This document shows, in pieces, positions 27,356 to 35,655 of a stretch of 64,000 nt of DNA. The notes beneath the pieces were generated by a model. That model was not told the DNA's origin. It saw only the letters and a list, made by a program, of their open reading frames with translations, and ran no database searches. This DNA is from Pseudomonas sp. S30 (GTDB lineage Bacteria; Pseudomonadota; Gammaproteobacteria; Pseudomonadales; Pseudomonadaceae). A program made the position numbers and the translations under genes. The stretch covers positions 124,001-188,000 of the forward strand of contig NZ_JACVTO010000001.1 in assembly GCF_016518545.1 (NCBI RefSeq), written 5' to 3'. Position 1 is the first letter of the stretch. Each line of letters opens with the position of its first letter.

Positions 27356-27371
27356 GCCCGCACACGCGGGC
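27356..27371 (+). other. Hairpin after the mvaT-like gene
   Basis: GCCCGC/GCGGGC around ACAC, 85 bases after the stop and just before a true terminator. The pair of hairpins could mark the 3' end of a long untranslated region or a small RNA. Confidence 0.4.
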
Positions 27372-27381
27372 CTCTAATTCC

Positions 27382-27414
27382 AGCGCCCTGCTCTTGAGCA
27401 GGGCGCTTTCATTT
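27382..27414 (+). terminator. Terminator after the mvaT-like gene
   Basis: A 12-base perfect stem AGCGCCCTGCTC/GAGCAGGGCGCT with a tiny TT loop is followed by TTTCATTT. It ends the mvaT-like transcript. Confidence 0.85.
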
Positions 27415-27496
27415 GCGCAATCGATTCAGTACCGTATCATGTGAACCCTGTTTCCTCGTCGACGTTGTAGCCGTCGACTTAGTCTGTGGAGTATCC

Positions 27497-28024
27497 ATGA
27501 GCCTGAACGATCTTAACGCCCTGCCCGGCGTCACTGCGCAGCCTGACACGGCGACTGCCCACTACGTGTTCAACCACACCATGTTGCGGGTCAAGAACAT
27601 CGAGCATTCGCTGGACTTTTACACGCGCGTACTGGGCTTCAGTCTGGTCGACAAGCGCGACTTCCCCGACGCCGGTTTCAGCCTGTACTTTCTGGCCCTG
27701 GTGGACAAGGCCGCTATTCCCGAAAATGACGCAGCGCGCCATCAGTGGATGAAGTCGATTCCTGGCGTACTTGAGTTGACCCACAATCATGGCACCGAGC
27801 AGCAAGCCGACTTCGCCTATCACGACGGCAACAGCGACCCCCGTGGCTTCGGCCATATCTGCGTTTCGGTGCCTGATGTGCGGGTTGCCTGCGCGCGCTT
27901 CGAAGCCTTGGGCGTCCCCTTCCAGAAGCGTCTTCAGGACGGGCGCATGAATCATCTGGCATTCATCAAGGATCCGGATGGCTACTGGGTCGAAGTGATC
28001 CAGCCCGCCGAACTTCAGGGCTGA
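27497..28024 (+). CDS. gloA: Lactoylglutathione lyase (glyoxalase I)
   Basis: 175 residues from the ATG at 27497 (TGGAG five bases upstream). It is a VOC-fold protein with metal ligands in FNHTMLRVKN, near the LELTHNHG segment, FGHICVSV and WVEVIQP. It isomerises the methylglyoxal-glutathione hemithioacetal to S-lactoylglutathione. The length and the N-terminal extension match the larger, eukaryote-like GloA type common in pseudomonads. Confidence 0.92.
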   Translation: MSLNDLNALPGVTAQPDTATAHYVFNHTMLRVKNIEHSLDFYTRVLGFSLVDKRDFPDAGFSLYFLALVDKAAIPENDAARHQWMKSIPGVLELTHNHGTEQQADFAYHDGNSDPRGFGHICVSVPDVRVACARFEALGVPFQKRLQDGRMNHLAFIKDPDGYWVEVIQPAELQG

Positions 28025-28121
28025 CTGGCGCGCTCGCGCTGGTCGGGGCCGGGGCCTCCCGGCCCCTCGTCGTGCTACGCTCAAGGGAGCCCTTGTACAA
28101 CCGTACAGCGAGGTAAGCGCC

Positions 28122-28364
28122 ATGCAATCCCTTCATTGCCAGTACCGCGACCATATCATCACCGCCAGCGTGATGCCCCATCCCGATTCTCCCCTGCCCT
28201 ATGCCGCCGGCTGCCTGATCACCGATCCGCAGGGGCATACCAGCCGACGATTGTCGATCCCTTTGAAGTTCTTCGCCGATCTGGAAAACGCCCAGCATGT
28301 GTCGTTGGCCCACGGGCGCGCGCTCGTTGACGACCGGCTGGACAAGGGGCAGAAACCGTTCTGA
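28122..28364 (+). CDS. Conserved small hypothetical protein
   Basis: 80 residues with GAGGTAAGCGCC upstream of the ATG. No signal peptide or membrane helix. The middle contains YAAGCLITDPQGHTSRRLSIPLKFF and the end ARALVDDRLDKGQKPF. The amphipathic, evenly mixed composition suggests a genuine small cytoplasmic protein. No family was recognised. Confidence 0.65.
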   Translation: MQSLHCQYRDHIITASVMPHPDSPLPYAAGCLITDPQGHTSRRLSIPLKFFADLENAQHVSLAHGRALVDDRLDKGQKPF

Positions 28365-28405
28365 GCGATCGAGCGTGCCCCCCCCTCGTAGTCTGTGGTG
28401 GCGGC

Positions 28406-29233
28406 TCATGCCTCCCTGGCATAGGTCACGGCGGCCTCGATCTGCGCGGCGGTGGGCCGCACGCCTGTATAAAGTACGAACTGCTCCAGAGCCTGCAGCG
28501 CAATGACGTCCAGGCCGGTGATGACCGGCTTCCCCAATTCCTCGGCCAGGCACACCAGCGGTGTGCGAACTGGCAATGCCACCACGTCGAAGACCTGCTG
28601 CGCGACAGCGACCGCTTCGCGCGGAAATGCCAGTGCCTGCGCCTGCGGTCCGCCTGCCATGCCGATCGGGGTGACGTTGATCAGCATGGGCGGGCACAGG
28701 TCGCCTAGCTCAGCTTGCCAGCGGTAGCCGCACACGTCGGCCAACTGACGCCCGGCCTGTTCGTTGCGAGCGATGATCAGCCCCTGTGCGAAACCAGCGT
28801 CGCGCAGCGCGCTGGCCACCGCCTTGGCCATGCCACCGCTGCCTCGCAACGCGAACGCGGTGTCGGGGTCGAGCGAATGGGCCTCGAGCAACTGGCGCAC
28901 TGCCATATAATCGGTGTTGTAGGCCTTGAGATGTCCGCGGGTGTTGACCAGGGTATTGACCGATTGGATGGCGGCAGCCGAAGCGTCGACTTCGTCGACC
29001 AGCGCCAGACACGCCTCCTTGAACGGCATCGAGACCCCGCAGCCGCGGATGCCCAGCGCACGGATTCCGGCCACTGCTGCGGGCAGGTCGTCGGTGGTCA
29101 TGGCCTTGTAGTAATAGTCCAGTCCCAGCTGCCGATAGAGGTGGTTATGAAAGCGCACGCCGAAGGTTCCGGGCCGTCCTGCCAGGGAAATGCACAGTGT
29201 GGTATCCCTGCCGGGTGCTATCGCCATGGTCAT
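28406..29233 (-). CDS. Shikimate dehydrogenase-like protein (SDH-L type)
   Basis: 275 residues, ATG with AGGAGG five bases upstream. It follows the H. influenzae HI0607 (SDH-L) pattern: CISLAGRPGTFGVRFHN replaces the classical SxS shikimate motif, with the catalytic Lys in GCGVSMPFKEA and the Asp in YNTDYMA. The NADP-type loop is LRGSGGMAKAVASAL. SDH-L enzymes reduce dehydroshikimate poorly and their true role is unclear, so this is unlikely to be the housekeeping AroE. Confidence 0.85.
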   Translation of the reverse strand: MTMAIAPGRDTTLCISLAGRPGTFGVRFHNHLYRQLGLDYYYKAMTTDDLPAAVAGIRALGIRGCGVSMPFKEACLALVDEVDASAAAIQSVNTLVNTRGHLKAYNTDYMAVRQLLEAHSLDPDTAFALRGSGGMAKAVASALRDAGFAQGLIIARNEQAGRQLADVCGYRWQAELGDLCPPMLINVTPIGMAGGPQAQALAFPREAVAVAQQVFDVVALPVRTPLVCLAEELGKPVITGLDVIALQALEQFVLYTGVRPTAAQIEAAVTYAREA

Positions 29234-29353
29234 CGCTGCCTCCTGGGCTGAATCGTTTCGCGGAGCCTAGCAGACTGGGCCTGCCCCCGTCCTTACACAA
29301 CATTTACTCAGCCTGTGCGTCGTCTTGACCGTTTTTCAGGTCTCATGTGCAAG

Positions 29354-29367
29354 CCCCATCGATGGGG
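29354..29367. promoter_or_regulatory. Perfect palindrome CCCCATCGATGGGG
   Basis: A 14-base perfect palindrome located 19 bases before the start of the Pro/Tyr-rich secreted protein. It may be an operator or form a leader hairpin. Confidence 0.4.
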
Positions 29368-29386
29368 TCATCGCGAGGATTCACTC

Positions 29387-29725
29387 ATGAAGCGTTTCAT
29401 CCCCGGAATCGCCCTGCTGATCGGCGCCCTGGCCGTCAGCGGCCCGGCAGCAGCTCACGGGCACGGCTGGGGTCCCGGCCCGGTACTGGGTGCAGCGGTG
29501 GTTGGTGCGGTCGTCGGCGCTGCCGTTTATGGCGGACACGACAGGACGGTGTATGTCGACCGCGCCCCGGCCTATTACCCGCCGCCGCCGGTCTATGTGC
29601 AGGCGCCGCCGCCGCCCGTCTATTACCAACCTTACGTGGTGGAGCGCTATGTACCCGCGCCGCCCCCGGTGTACCGCCGCTATTACGGCCCGCCACCGGG
29701 TTACTACGGCCCGCCGCGCTGGTGA
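29387..29725 (+). CDS. Secreted Pro/Tyr-rich protein
   Basis: 112 residues from the ATG at 29387 (GAGGA upstream). A signal peptide ends at AAAHGHGW. A Gly/Ala/Val stretch (VLGAAVVGAVVGAAVYGG) then leads into a tail rich in PPP, YY and PPPVY repeats (about residues 60-112). Such proteins are common periplasmic or envelope-associated small proteins of Pseudomonas with no known activity. The glycine-zipper-like stretch hints at membrane association. Confidence 0.75.
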   Translation: MKRFIPGIALLIGALAVSGPAAAHGHGWGPGPVLGAAVVGAVVGAAVYGGHDRTVYVDRAPAYYPPPPVYVQAPPPPVYYQPYVVERYVPAPPPVYRRYYGPPPGYYGPPRW

Positions 29726-29827
29726 TGGCCATAGTTGATAAAACCAATGACCACTATCGATGAAGTTGATTTCAGTCGGCCACTGGCACTGGGTAAGGTA
29801 GAAGCATGTTTCAGCAGGAGGTTCACC

Positions 29828-30010
29828 ATGTCCACCATCAACGTCGTCTCCGTGATCGGCAGCGCCGTTCCCGCCAAGCTGCGCGAACAAGGCCTGCTCG
29901 TATGCTGGTATCTGGTACGCAATGGTGAACCTCTCAGTGGTCCGATGCCTTCGCGTCTGATGGCCCAGACCATGGCCGATCAGCTCGAGTCGGCCGTGCT
30001 GACGGCTTGA
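29828..30010 (+). CDS. 60-residue hypothetical protein
   Basis: From the ATG at 29828, CAGGAGG lies six bases upstream, an excellent site that excludes the longer frame from 29735. The protein begins MSTINVVSVIGSAVPAKLR and ends MAQTMADQLESAVLTA. It is small, soluble and followed directly by a strong terminator, so it is a real gene. Function unknown. Confidence 0.7.
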   Translation: MSTINVVSVIGSAVPAKLREQGLLVCWYLVRNGEPLSGPMPSRLMAQTMADQLESAVLTA

Positions 30011-30044
30011 AACCCCTTTCTGCGTTGCTCCTTACGCTCTCTTG

Positions 30045-30068
30045 ACCCGCCGCTGGCGGGTTTTTTTT
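30045..30068 (+). terminator. Terminator after the 60-residue protein gene
   Basis: ACCCGCC/GGCGGGT with a GCT loop followed by eight T, 35 bases after the stop codon. Confidence 0.92.
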
Positions 30069-30096
30069 GCGTTTTTTCCACCCCTGTTGCATTGGC

Positions 30097-30723
30097 TCAC
30101 CCCAGCACTTTCAACCCTTTCTGATAGAGCGCCAAGCGTTCGGCTGCACCATGAGGCACCTTGCCAGGCTGCCCGGTGTTGATGATGCTACCGATATCAG
30201 CGATCCGCCCCGCATCGGCCAGGGCATTCAGACCGTGGGCGGCCCACCACCAGGCCGCCGACTGGGCGGCGGCCTCAGGCGTTTCGAGCAGCTCGGGACG
30301 CTCCAGCAAAGGCAAGTCCAGAGCCTGTGCAGCGGCCTGATAGTTGTCGTGTCCGGTCAGCTGGATCAGCCCGCGGCCACGGTAGCGCCAGCCATCCCCC
30401 GAGTCCTCGGGACCGTTGCCCATGCGCCCCCCGTAGACACGGTTGGCGATACGTTGCGGCTGGCGTTCGTAGGCCCGCGCGGTCTGGGCGTCGAAGCGGC
30501 TGGGCCAGGTACGAAGCAAGGCCTCGGCGCTATAGTTCAGGTTCTCCACTCGCTCGAGCAACTGACCCGATTCATGGCCGACCTGGGCCAGAAACGCCGC
30601 CATACGCGCAGGGCTGTCGATGTCCCAGCGCATCATGGCTGCGTTGAGTGCTGGCAGGAAAGCTTCGGCTACCGCTGCGGATCGAGGGAGTATCTGCAAC
30701 AATTGCTGCTCGGTGATGGGCAT
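30097..30723 (-). CDS. GH19 family lysozyme/endolysin-like protein
   Basis: 208 residues from the ATG at 30723 (AAGGAGA upstream). It is a single GH19 (chitinase-like lysozyme) domain without signal peptide: the first catalytic Glu in FLAQVGHESGQL near residue 51, then WRYRGRGLIQLTGHDNY near 110-126 and IINTGQPG near 185. This form is typical of phage or pyocin endolysins, yet there is no holin or phage gene nearby. It could be a domesticated endolysin or a toxin. Confidence 0.85.
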   Translation of the reverse strand: MPITEQQLLQILPRSAAVAEAFLPALNAAMMRWDIDSPARMAAFLAQVGHESGQLLERVENLNYSAEALLRTWPSRFDAQTARAYERQPQRIANRVYGGRMGNGPEDSGDGWRYRGRGLIQLTGHDNYQAAAQALDLPLLERPELLETPEAAAQSAAWWWAAHGLNALADAGRIADIGSIINTGQPGKVPHGAAERLALYQKGLKVLG

Positions 30724-31108
30724 GAGATGTCTCCTTGAACATGACGGAAGATCTTCCGATGTAACGTGATGGCCCCGCTCGGGCGACCTGTTCACGTCCG
30801 GATGCCCAGCTTGAGCACCCGATCTTCCCTACTCAACACGGCAGCTTTTCCTGAGCTGCCGCATTACGCCTGTGCCATCGCCCGCCTTGATGAGCGAGCT
30901 CAAGCGCCGTGCCCAGCGGTGGACGTACACAACGCAACGGGCCATGAAACAGTGACCACGCAAAGCCGAAAGAATTAAATTTCGTTCACCTTGCTTCCTT
31001 TGGGAATAACGCATTCGACAGCAATCGGGCCATACTCCAGAATGCGCTGGTCAGCCAAGGGAAAACCTTGCACAGCCAACGACATACCAACCATTAGTGA
31101 GCCTTGAC
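30724..31108. other. Intergenic gap between the lysozyme and pbpG genes
   Basis: 385 bases, divergent. It holds a perfect palindrome at 30745-30758 and a hairpin at 30839-30861 (CGGCAGCT/AGCTGCCG). An AT-rich stretch around 30970-30990 may carry the pbpG promoter. No convincing gene was seen. Confidence 0.5.
30745..30758. promoter_or_regulatory. Perfect palindrome upstream of the GH19 gene
   Basis: CGGAAGATCTTCCG, 14 bases, lies 22 bases ahead of the lysozyme start, where a repressor operator would sit. The binding protein is unknown. Confidence 0.45.
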
Positions 31109-32029
31109 GTGAAAACACCCCTGCCCCTGTTGACCCTGCTGCTGGCGCTCACTGGCTCGACCATCTTGCCCGGCGTCGCCCAGGCGAAATCCCCGGTTCA
31201 GGACCAACGCGACCCCGCGACGCTGCACCTGGCCTCCGGCAGCGCACTGTTGATCGACCTGAATACCAACAAGGAGCTTTACGCCAGTCACGCCGATCGT
31301 GTGGTGCCGATCGCCTCGGTGACCAAGCTGATGACCGCGATGGTAGTGCTCGACGCCAAGCTGCCGATGGACGAGATGCTCACCATGACCATCGCCAACA
31401 ACCCGGACCTCAAAGGCGTGTTCTCCCGGGTGAAGCCTGGTAGCGAGCTCAATCGTAGGGAGACCCTGCTGATCACCCTGATGTCCTCCGAAAACCGCGC
31501 GGCCAACAGCCTTGCCAACCACTATCCCGGCGGTTATCCAGCCTTCATCAAAGCGATGAATGCCAAGGCTCGAAGCCTGGGCATGAGCAAGACGCGCTAT
31601 GTCGAGCCCACCGGGCTGTCCACCCAGAACGTCTCCACCGCCCATGATCTGGCCAAGCTGCTGATCGCCTCGCGCAAGTACCCGATGCTCAGCGAGCTCT
31701 CCACCACTCGCGAGAAGACCGTCGCGTTCCGCAAGCCCAACTACACCCTGGGCTTTCGCAACACCGACCATCTGGTCAACAAGAGCAACTGGGACATCAA
31801 GCTGACCAAGACCGGCTTCACCAACGAGGCCGGCCACTGCCTGGTGCTGTTGACCCGCATGGATAATCGTCCGGTGGCCATGGTGATCCTCGACGCCTAC
31901 GGCAAATTCACCCACTTCGCCGATGCCGGTCGCCTGCGGCAGTGGCTGGAAACCGGATCGGCAAAGGCGGCGCCCGCGGTGGCGATGCAGTACAAGTCCG
32001 ATCGTCAGAACCGCGCTCGGGTGGAATGA
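31109..32029 (+). CDS. pbpG: D-alanyl-D-alanine endopeptidase (PBP7)
   Basis: 306 residues from the GTG at 31109 (a GTG at 31097 is the alternative; neither has a good ribosome-binding site). A signal peptide ends at GVAQAKS. The S11 peptidase motifs are in order: SVTK with the nucleophile near residue 70, SEN near 129 and KTG near 231. It cleaves D-Ala-DAP cross-links in periplasmic peptidoglycan. It is shorter than DacA-type enzymes, as expected for PbpG. Confidence 0.9.
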   Translation: MKTPLPLLTLLLALTGSTILPGVAQAKSPVQDQRDPATLHLASGSALLIDLNTNKELYASHADRVVPIASVTKLMTAMVVLDAKLPMDEMLTMTIANNPDLKGVFSRVKPGSELNRRETLLITLMSSENRAANSLANHYPGGYPAFIKAMNAKARSLGMSKTRYVEPTGLSTQNVSTAHDLAKLLIASRKYPMLSELSTTREKTVAFRKPNYTLGFRNTDHLVNKSNWDIKLTKTGFTNEAGHCLVLLTRMDNRPVAMVILDAYGKFTHFADAGRLRQWLETGSAKAAPAVAMQYKSDRQNRARVE

Positions 32030-32111
32030 TCCGCACCTGGCGAGGCGGTCACTGCCGGGCCGTCTCGCTCCAGAAACGCCCCTGATGCTGGCCAGTCGTG
32101 TGTGCTGAACG

Positions 32112-32813
32112 CTAACCCTCCGGGAGCAGACTGCGCTCGAACAGGAAGGGGCCGGTGTCCGCCGGCAGGTGGCGGTAGATCTGCTGCGGTCGACCCAGAC
32201 GCGGCTGCTGACGTTCGCCTGTATCCAGCACCCAGCCGACTTCCTTGAGCCGATCGAGGCGCTTGCGCAGCGAGGTGCCGTTCACCGCGCGCCCCAGGCA
32301 CGCCTGTGTGGCGCCTACCGCATCCAGCACGGTGAACCGCTCGGGCAGCAGGTATAACGGCAGGCTGCTGTAGGAGCTCTTGGCAGCCAGCCGCTCGCAG
32401 GCCCGCTGGATCAGCACGGCATGGTCGAACGGCAACACCACCTTGCGTGCCAGGATGCTGGCCACGTCGACGAATGCCAGGCGCTCGCCATCGACGCTCT
32501 GTGCCGGGTCCAGCAGCGCCATGTAGTAGGTGCTCAACGACCAGCCGCGCGGGTCACGAAACGCATTGCCCTCGGTCCCCACCTGCTCCATGTGCCGAGG
32601 CACCACCTGGGCCTTTTCCTGCAACGCTCGCTCGGCGGCAGCGTCCAGGCTGTTGTCGGGCGTGCGGCCATTGACTATCACCCCCGGCAAAGCCCATTGA
32701 CTCAGGTGCGGCTCGCGTTCGCGGCGGTGAAGCAGCACCTCCAGTCGCTGGGCTTCAGGTTCCAGGCGCAACGCGACGATATCGACACTGGCCATGACTG
32801 CTATCGAACTCAT
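32112..32813 (-). CDS. nrtR: NrtR-type NAD biosynthesis regulator
   Basis: 233 residues with AAGGAG five bases before the ATG. The N-terminal domain has the Nudix fold, but the Nudix box is degenerate (AAERALQEKAQV lacks the REUxEE core), so it senses rather than hydrolyses ADP-ribose-like ligands. The C-terminal winged helix (SLRKRLDRLKEVGWVLDT) binds DNA. It is divergent from pncA-pncB, the NAD salvage genes NrtR represses in other bacteria. Confidence 0.88.
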   Translation of the reverse strand: MSSIAVMASVDIVALRLEPEAQRLEVLLHRREREPHLSQWALPGVIVNGRTPDNSLDAAAERALQEKAQVVPRHMEQVGTEGNAFRDPRGWSLSTYYMALLDPAQSVDGERLAFVDVASILARKVVLPFDHAVLIQRACERLAAKSSYSSLPLYLLPERFTVLDAVGATQACLGRAVNGTSLRKRLDRLKEVGWVLDTGERQQPRLGRPQQIYRHLPADTGPFLFERSLLPEG

Positions 32814-32834
32814 ATCGACTCCTTATGCTCGCCT

Positions 32835-32850
32835 TATATTCCACCAGGTA
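32835..32850. promoter_or_regulatory. Candidate NrtR operator at the nrtR promoter
   Basis: TATATTCCACCAGGTA matches, in inverted orientation, the site at 32905-32920 in 12 of 16 positions. It overlaps the likely nrtR -10 (TATAAG on the minus strand, 32833-32838). Confidence 0.6.
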
Positions 32851-32889
32851 TTTTTTATTAAGCAAGCCCAGATCAAGACCAAAAGGCAC

Positions 32890-32919
32890 TTGACACATTT
32901 AATTCACTAGGTGGATTAT
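32890..32919 (+). promoter_or_regulatory. pncA promoter
   Basis: A perfect -35 TTGACA (32890-32895) and a -10 GATTAT (32914-32919) with 18-base spacing. The pncA ATG lies 28 bases further and has GAGGAG upstream. Confidence 0.65.
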
Positions 32920-32920
32920 A
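32905..32920. promoter_or_regulatory. Candidate NrtR operator at the pncA promoter
   Basis: On the minus strand it reads TATAATCCACCTAGTG, the partner of the site at 32835-32850. It covers the pncA -10, so a bound repressor would block RNA polymerase. Confidence 0.6.
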
Positions 32921-32947
32921 TGGCCAGTCCAGCCGAGGAGTATCCTC

Positions 32948-33598
32948 ATGAAAATCGCCAGCTTCGACGTCGATGCCCAGAACGGCTTCACCCAACATGC
33001 AGCCCATGAACTGCCGGTGCCCGACGGGCACTCGATCGTACCGGCACTCAATGCCATGGCCCATCGTGCCGAGCTGCGTCTGGGCAGCAAGGATGCCCAC
33101 CCGGTGAATGCCGCCTGGGTCGTAGACGAGGCAAGCCAGATGCTGCAACCCCTGGCGCTGGCCAATGCCGACCTCACCTGGGTGAGCCACTGCGTGCCGG
33201 GCACGCCGGGTTTCGAGCTGCTGCCCGGCCTGCCCGAACCGATCGACTATGACTACTTCGTCTGGAAAGGTGTCGAGCCAGACCTGCACCCCTACGGCGC
33301 CTGTTATCACGACCTGGCAGAGCGTCGCTCCACCGGCGTGATCGAGTACCTCCAGGTACAGGGGGTGGACGCAGTGATCGTCGGTGGCCTGGCCCTGGAC
33401 TACTGTGTCCGCACCACCGTCATGCAATTGCGCCGTGCAGGGTTCGAGGTACTGCTGTACCTGCCCGCCTGCCGCGCGCTGAGTGCGCAGGGCGGCGAAT
33501 CCGCGTGCCGCGAGATGACCCGCGCAGGCGTCGTGCCTTGCGCCGACGAAGCCGAACTCGACCGCCAGATCGCCCTGCTCAAGGAGGCCCGCCCATGA
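32948..33598 (+). CDS. pncA: Nicotinamidase
   Basis: 216 residues of the cysteine hydrolase fold. The triad is visible: Asp9 in FDVDAQNGF, Lys near 107 in FVWKGVEPD, and Cys153 in [12 protein letters not shown]; metal ligands are expected in the SKDAHP segment. It deamidates nicotinamide to nicotinate for the Preiss-Handler pathway. The stop overlaps the pncB start (ATGA), so the two are coupled, and an NrtR-type site covers the promoter. Confidence 0.92.
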   Translation: MKIASFDVDAQNGFTQHAAHELPVPDGHSIVPALNAMAHRAELRLGSKDAHPVNAAWVVDEASQMLQPLALANADLTWVSHCVPGTPGFELLPGLPEPIDYDYFVWKGVEPDLHPYGACYHDLAERRSTGVIEYLQVQGVDAVIVGGLALDYCVRTTVMQLRRAGFEVLLYLPACRALSAQGGESACREMTRAGVVPCADEAELDRQIALLKEARP

Positions 33599-34794
33599 AC
33601 GAAGACATTTTCGCCCCGCGCATCGTCCAGAACCTGCTGGACACCGATTTCTACAAGATCACCATGATGCAGGCGGTGCTGCACAACTACCCCAACGCCG
33701 AAGTCGAGTGGGAGTTTCGCTTTCGCAACAGCGAAGACCTGGCGCCCTACCTGGCGGAAATCCGCTATCAGATCGAACAGCTGGCCGAGGTCTCGGTGAC
33801 CCACGATCAGCTCGCCTACCTGGAGAAGATTCCCTTCGTGAAGCCGGACTTCATCCGCTTCCTCAGCCTGTTCCGCTTCAACCTGCGTTACGTTCAGGTA
33901 GGCCTGGACGATGCGGGCCAGCTGGCGATTCGCATCCGCGGCCCCTGGTTGCACGTGATCCTCTACGAGATTCCGCTGCTGGCCATCGTTTCGGAGGTGC
34001 GCAACCGCTACCGCTATCGCGACGTCACCATCGAGCAGGTGGGTGAACGGCTTTACGAGAAGATCGACTGGCTCAAGGCCCAGGCCACTGCCCAGGAGTT
34101 GGCCGGCCTGCAACTGGCCGACTTCGGCACCCGCAGACGTTTCTCCTATCCCGTGCAGGAACAGGTGGTACGAATACTCAAGCACGACTTCCCAGGCCGT
34201 TTCGTCGGCACCAGCAACGTGCACCTGGCCCGGGAGTTCGAACTCAGGCCCATCGGCACCATGGCCCACGAGTGGTTCATGGCGCACCAGCAGCTCGGCC
34301 CGCGCCTGGTCGACAGCCAGGTGGCAGCGCTGGAGTGCTGGGTCCGGGAATACCGCGGATTGCTAGGGATCGCCTTGACCGACTGCATCGGCATGGACGC
34401 CTTCGTCAAGGACTTCGACCTGTACTTCGGCAAGCTCTTCGACGGCCTGCGGCACGACTCGGGCGACCCGCTGGCCTGGGCCGAGAAAGCCATCGCCCTT
34501 TATCAGCGACTGGGCATCGACCCGGCGAGCAAGACCCTGATCTTCTCCGACGGACTGGACTTCGCCAAGATGCTGCAGCTGTACCGCGCGCTGCACCAGC
34601 GAATCAACGTCAGCTTCGGCATCGGTACTCAGCTCACGTGCGACATTCCGGGCGTCACGCCGATGAACATGGTGATCAAGATGACCGCGTGCAATGGCGC
34701 GCCGGTGGCGAAGATTTCCGATAGTCCGGGCAAGACCCAGTGCCGGGACGAGAACTTCGTCGCTTATCTGCGGCATGTATTCAAGGTGGCCTGA
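33595..34794 (+). CDS. pncB: Nicotinate phosphoribosyltransferase
   Basis: 399 residues from the ATG at 33595 (AGGAGG upstream, inside pncA). Conserved are [16 protein letters not shown] at residues 12-27, the phosphorylatable His region around [11 protein letters not shown] near 205, and [12 protein letters not shown] near 340. It makes nicotinate mononucleotide from nicotinate and PRPP with ATP hydrolysis, completing salvage begun by PncA. Confidence 0.95.
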   Translation: MNEDIFAPRIVQNLLDTDFYKITMMQAVLHNYPNAEVEWEFRFRNSEDLAPYLAEIRYQIEQLAEVSVTHDQLAYLEKIPFVKPDFIRFLSLFRFNLRYVQVGLDDAGQLAIRIRGPWLHVILYEIPLLAIVSEVRNRYRYRDVTIEQVGERLYEKIDWLKAQATAQELAGLQLADFGTRRRFSYPVQEQVVRILKHDFPGRFVGTSNVHLAREFELRPIGTMAHEWFMAHQQLGPRLVDSQVAALECWVREYRGLLGIALTDCIGMDAFVKDFDLYFGKLFDGLRHDSGDPLAWAEKAIALYQRLGIDPASKTLIFSDGLDFAKMLQLYRALHQRINVSFGIGTQLTCDIPGVTPMNMVIKMTACNGAPVAKISDSPGKTQCRDENFVAYLRHVFKVA

Positions 34795-35205
34795 TGGCCA
34801 AGCGGGTCACTGAAGGCAACGGTTGATGCCAAGTCCGCCCTGGCGGCGCTACCGCAAGCACGCCAGACACCCGCCGAGGCTGATCGCACGCCATGTGCAT
34901 CGACCGAGAAACCTACAGACGAATTCGATGAGGACCAGGGGCCGAAACCGGCGGGGCCAGGCCACCGCCCGGTCCCGGTGTCCCGTGGTCTGCGAGCCGA
35001 GAGGCCTGGGTGCGGGCAACGCTCGGGGTGGCGGTCGAGCGCGAGCGTCACCGCCGGCCGGCCCTTGACGGTGGCGCCGAGGGTTCAAGCCGATGGGCGC
35101 TGTGCGGACCGAGAACCCCTGATCATATATGTTATGTTATAACATTCTATATGTGGTGTTTTCCGCTGCATGCCCTGAAGCACTTTCGCATGAAGAGATC
35201 CGATC
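34795..35205. other. Gap between pncB and the Zur-type operon
   Basis: 411 bases. The first 320 are GC-rich and contain only short frames without ribosome-binding sites; this may be decayed coding sequence, but nothing is recognisable. The last part turns sharply AT-rich and holds the Zur-type box and promoter for the NTF2-like gene. Confidence 0.5.
35130..35144. promoter_or_regulatory. Zur (zinc uptake regulator) box
   Basis: TGTTATGTTATAACA matches the gamma-proteobacterial Zur core TGTTATANTATAACA in 14 of 15 positions, and the flanks (ATA...TTCTATAT) are AT-rich. It lies 62 bases before the NTF2-like gene in a small AT island, the expected place for a zinc-dependent repressor site. Confidence 0.75.
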
Positions 35206-35643
35206 ATGACTTCAACCGCTCTCGCTCCGATCACCGCCCAAGACTACGCCGATACCGAACTGGGTTGCCTGGCGGGCGCCAAGGCTGCCCTGTATCGTTG
35301 GGCCGCTACCGTGGCCACGCACGATGTGGATCAAGTCCTTGCCCTGTACGCCGAGGATGCCATCCTGGTACCGACCCTTTCCAATCAGGTCCGCGACTGC
35401 CAGGATAGCCGACGCAGTTACTTCCAGAACTTCCTGGCCAACGACGGATTGGTCTGCGACATCCAGGTCTTCAAGAAACGTGTCAGCCGCAAGCTCGGCA
35501 CCGTGGTGGTCGGCGGGCTGTACACCTTCGTGTATCGCGAAGGGGGCGAGCCACGGGTAGTGCCGGCGCGTTTTCTGTTCACCTTCGAGCGGATCGACGG
35601 GCAGTGGCTGATCACGGGTCATCATTCGTCCATCGAAGCCTGA
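35206..35643 (+). CDS. SgcJ/EcaC-type NTF2-like protein
   Basis: 145 residues. The NTF2-like cone fold is indicated by VATHDVDQVLALYAEDAILVPTLS near 35-58 and by the C-terminal PARFLFTFERIDGQWLITGHHSS. No signal peptide. It is close to the SgcJ/EcaC group, which includes small enzymes and binding proteins of mostly unknown reaction. It is 12 bases from the QueD-like gene and behind a Zur-type box, suggesting a role under zinc limitation; the His pair near the C-terminus (GHHSS) could bind metal. Confidence 0.78.
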   Translation: MTSTALAPITAQDYADTELGCLAGAKAALYRWAATVATHDVDQVLALYAEDAILVPTLSNQVRDCQDSRRSYFQNFLANDGLVCDIQVFKKRVSRKLGTVVVGGLYTFVYREGGEPRVVPARFLFTFERIDGQWLITGHHSSIEA

Positions 35644-35655
35644 GTCGAGGCGGGC

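Noticed and set aside
30097..30723. Prophage remnant
   Set aside because: Only one lysozyme-like gene is present; no integrase, capsid, holin or att repeats were seen.
34823..35068. 81-codon plus-strand frame in the gap after pncB
   Set aside because: No ribosome-binding site and Arg/Pro-rich product typical of GC noise.
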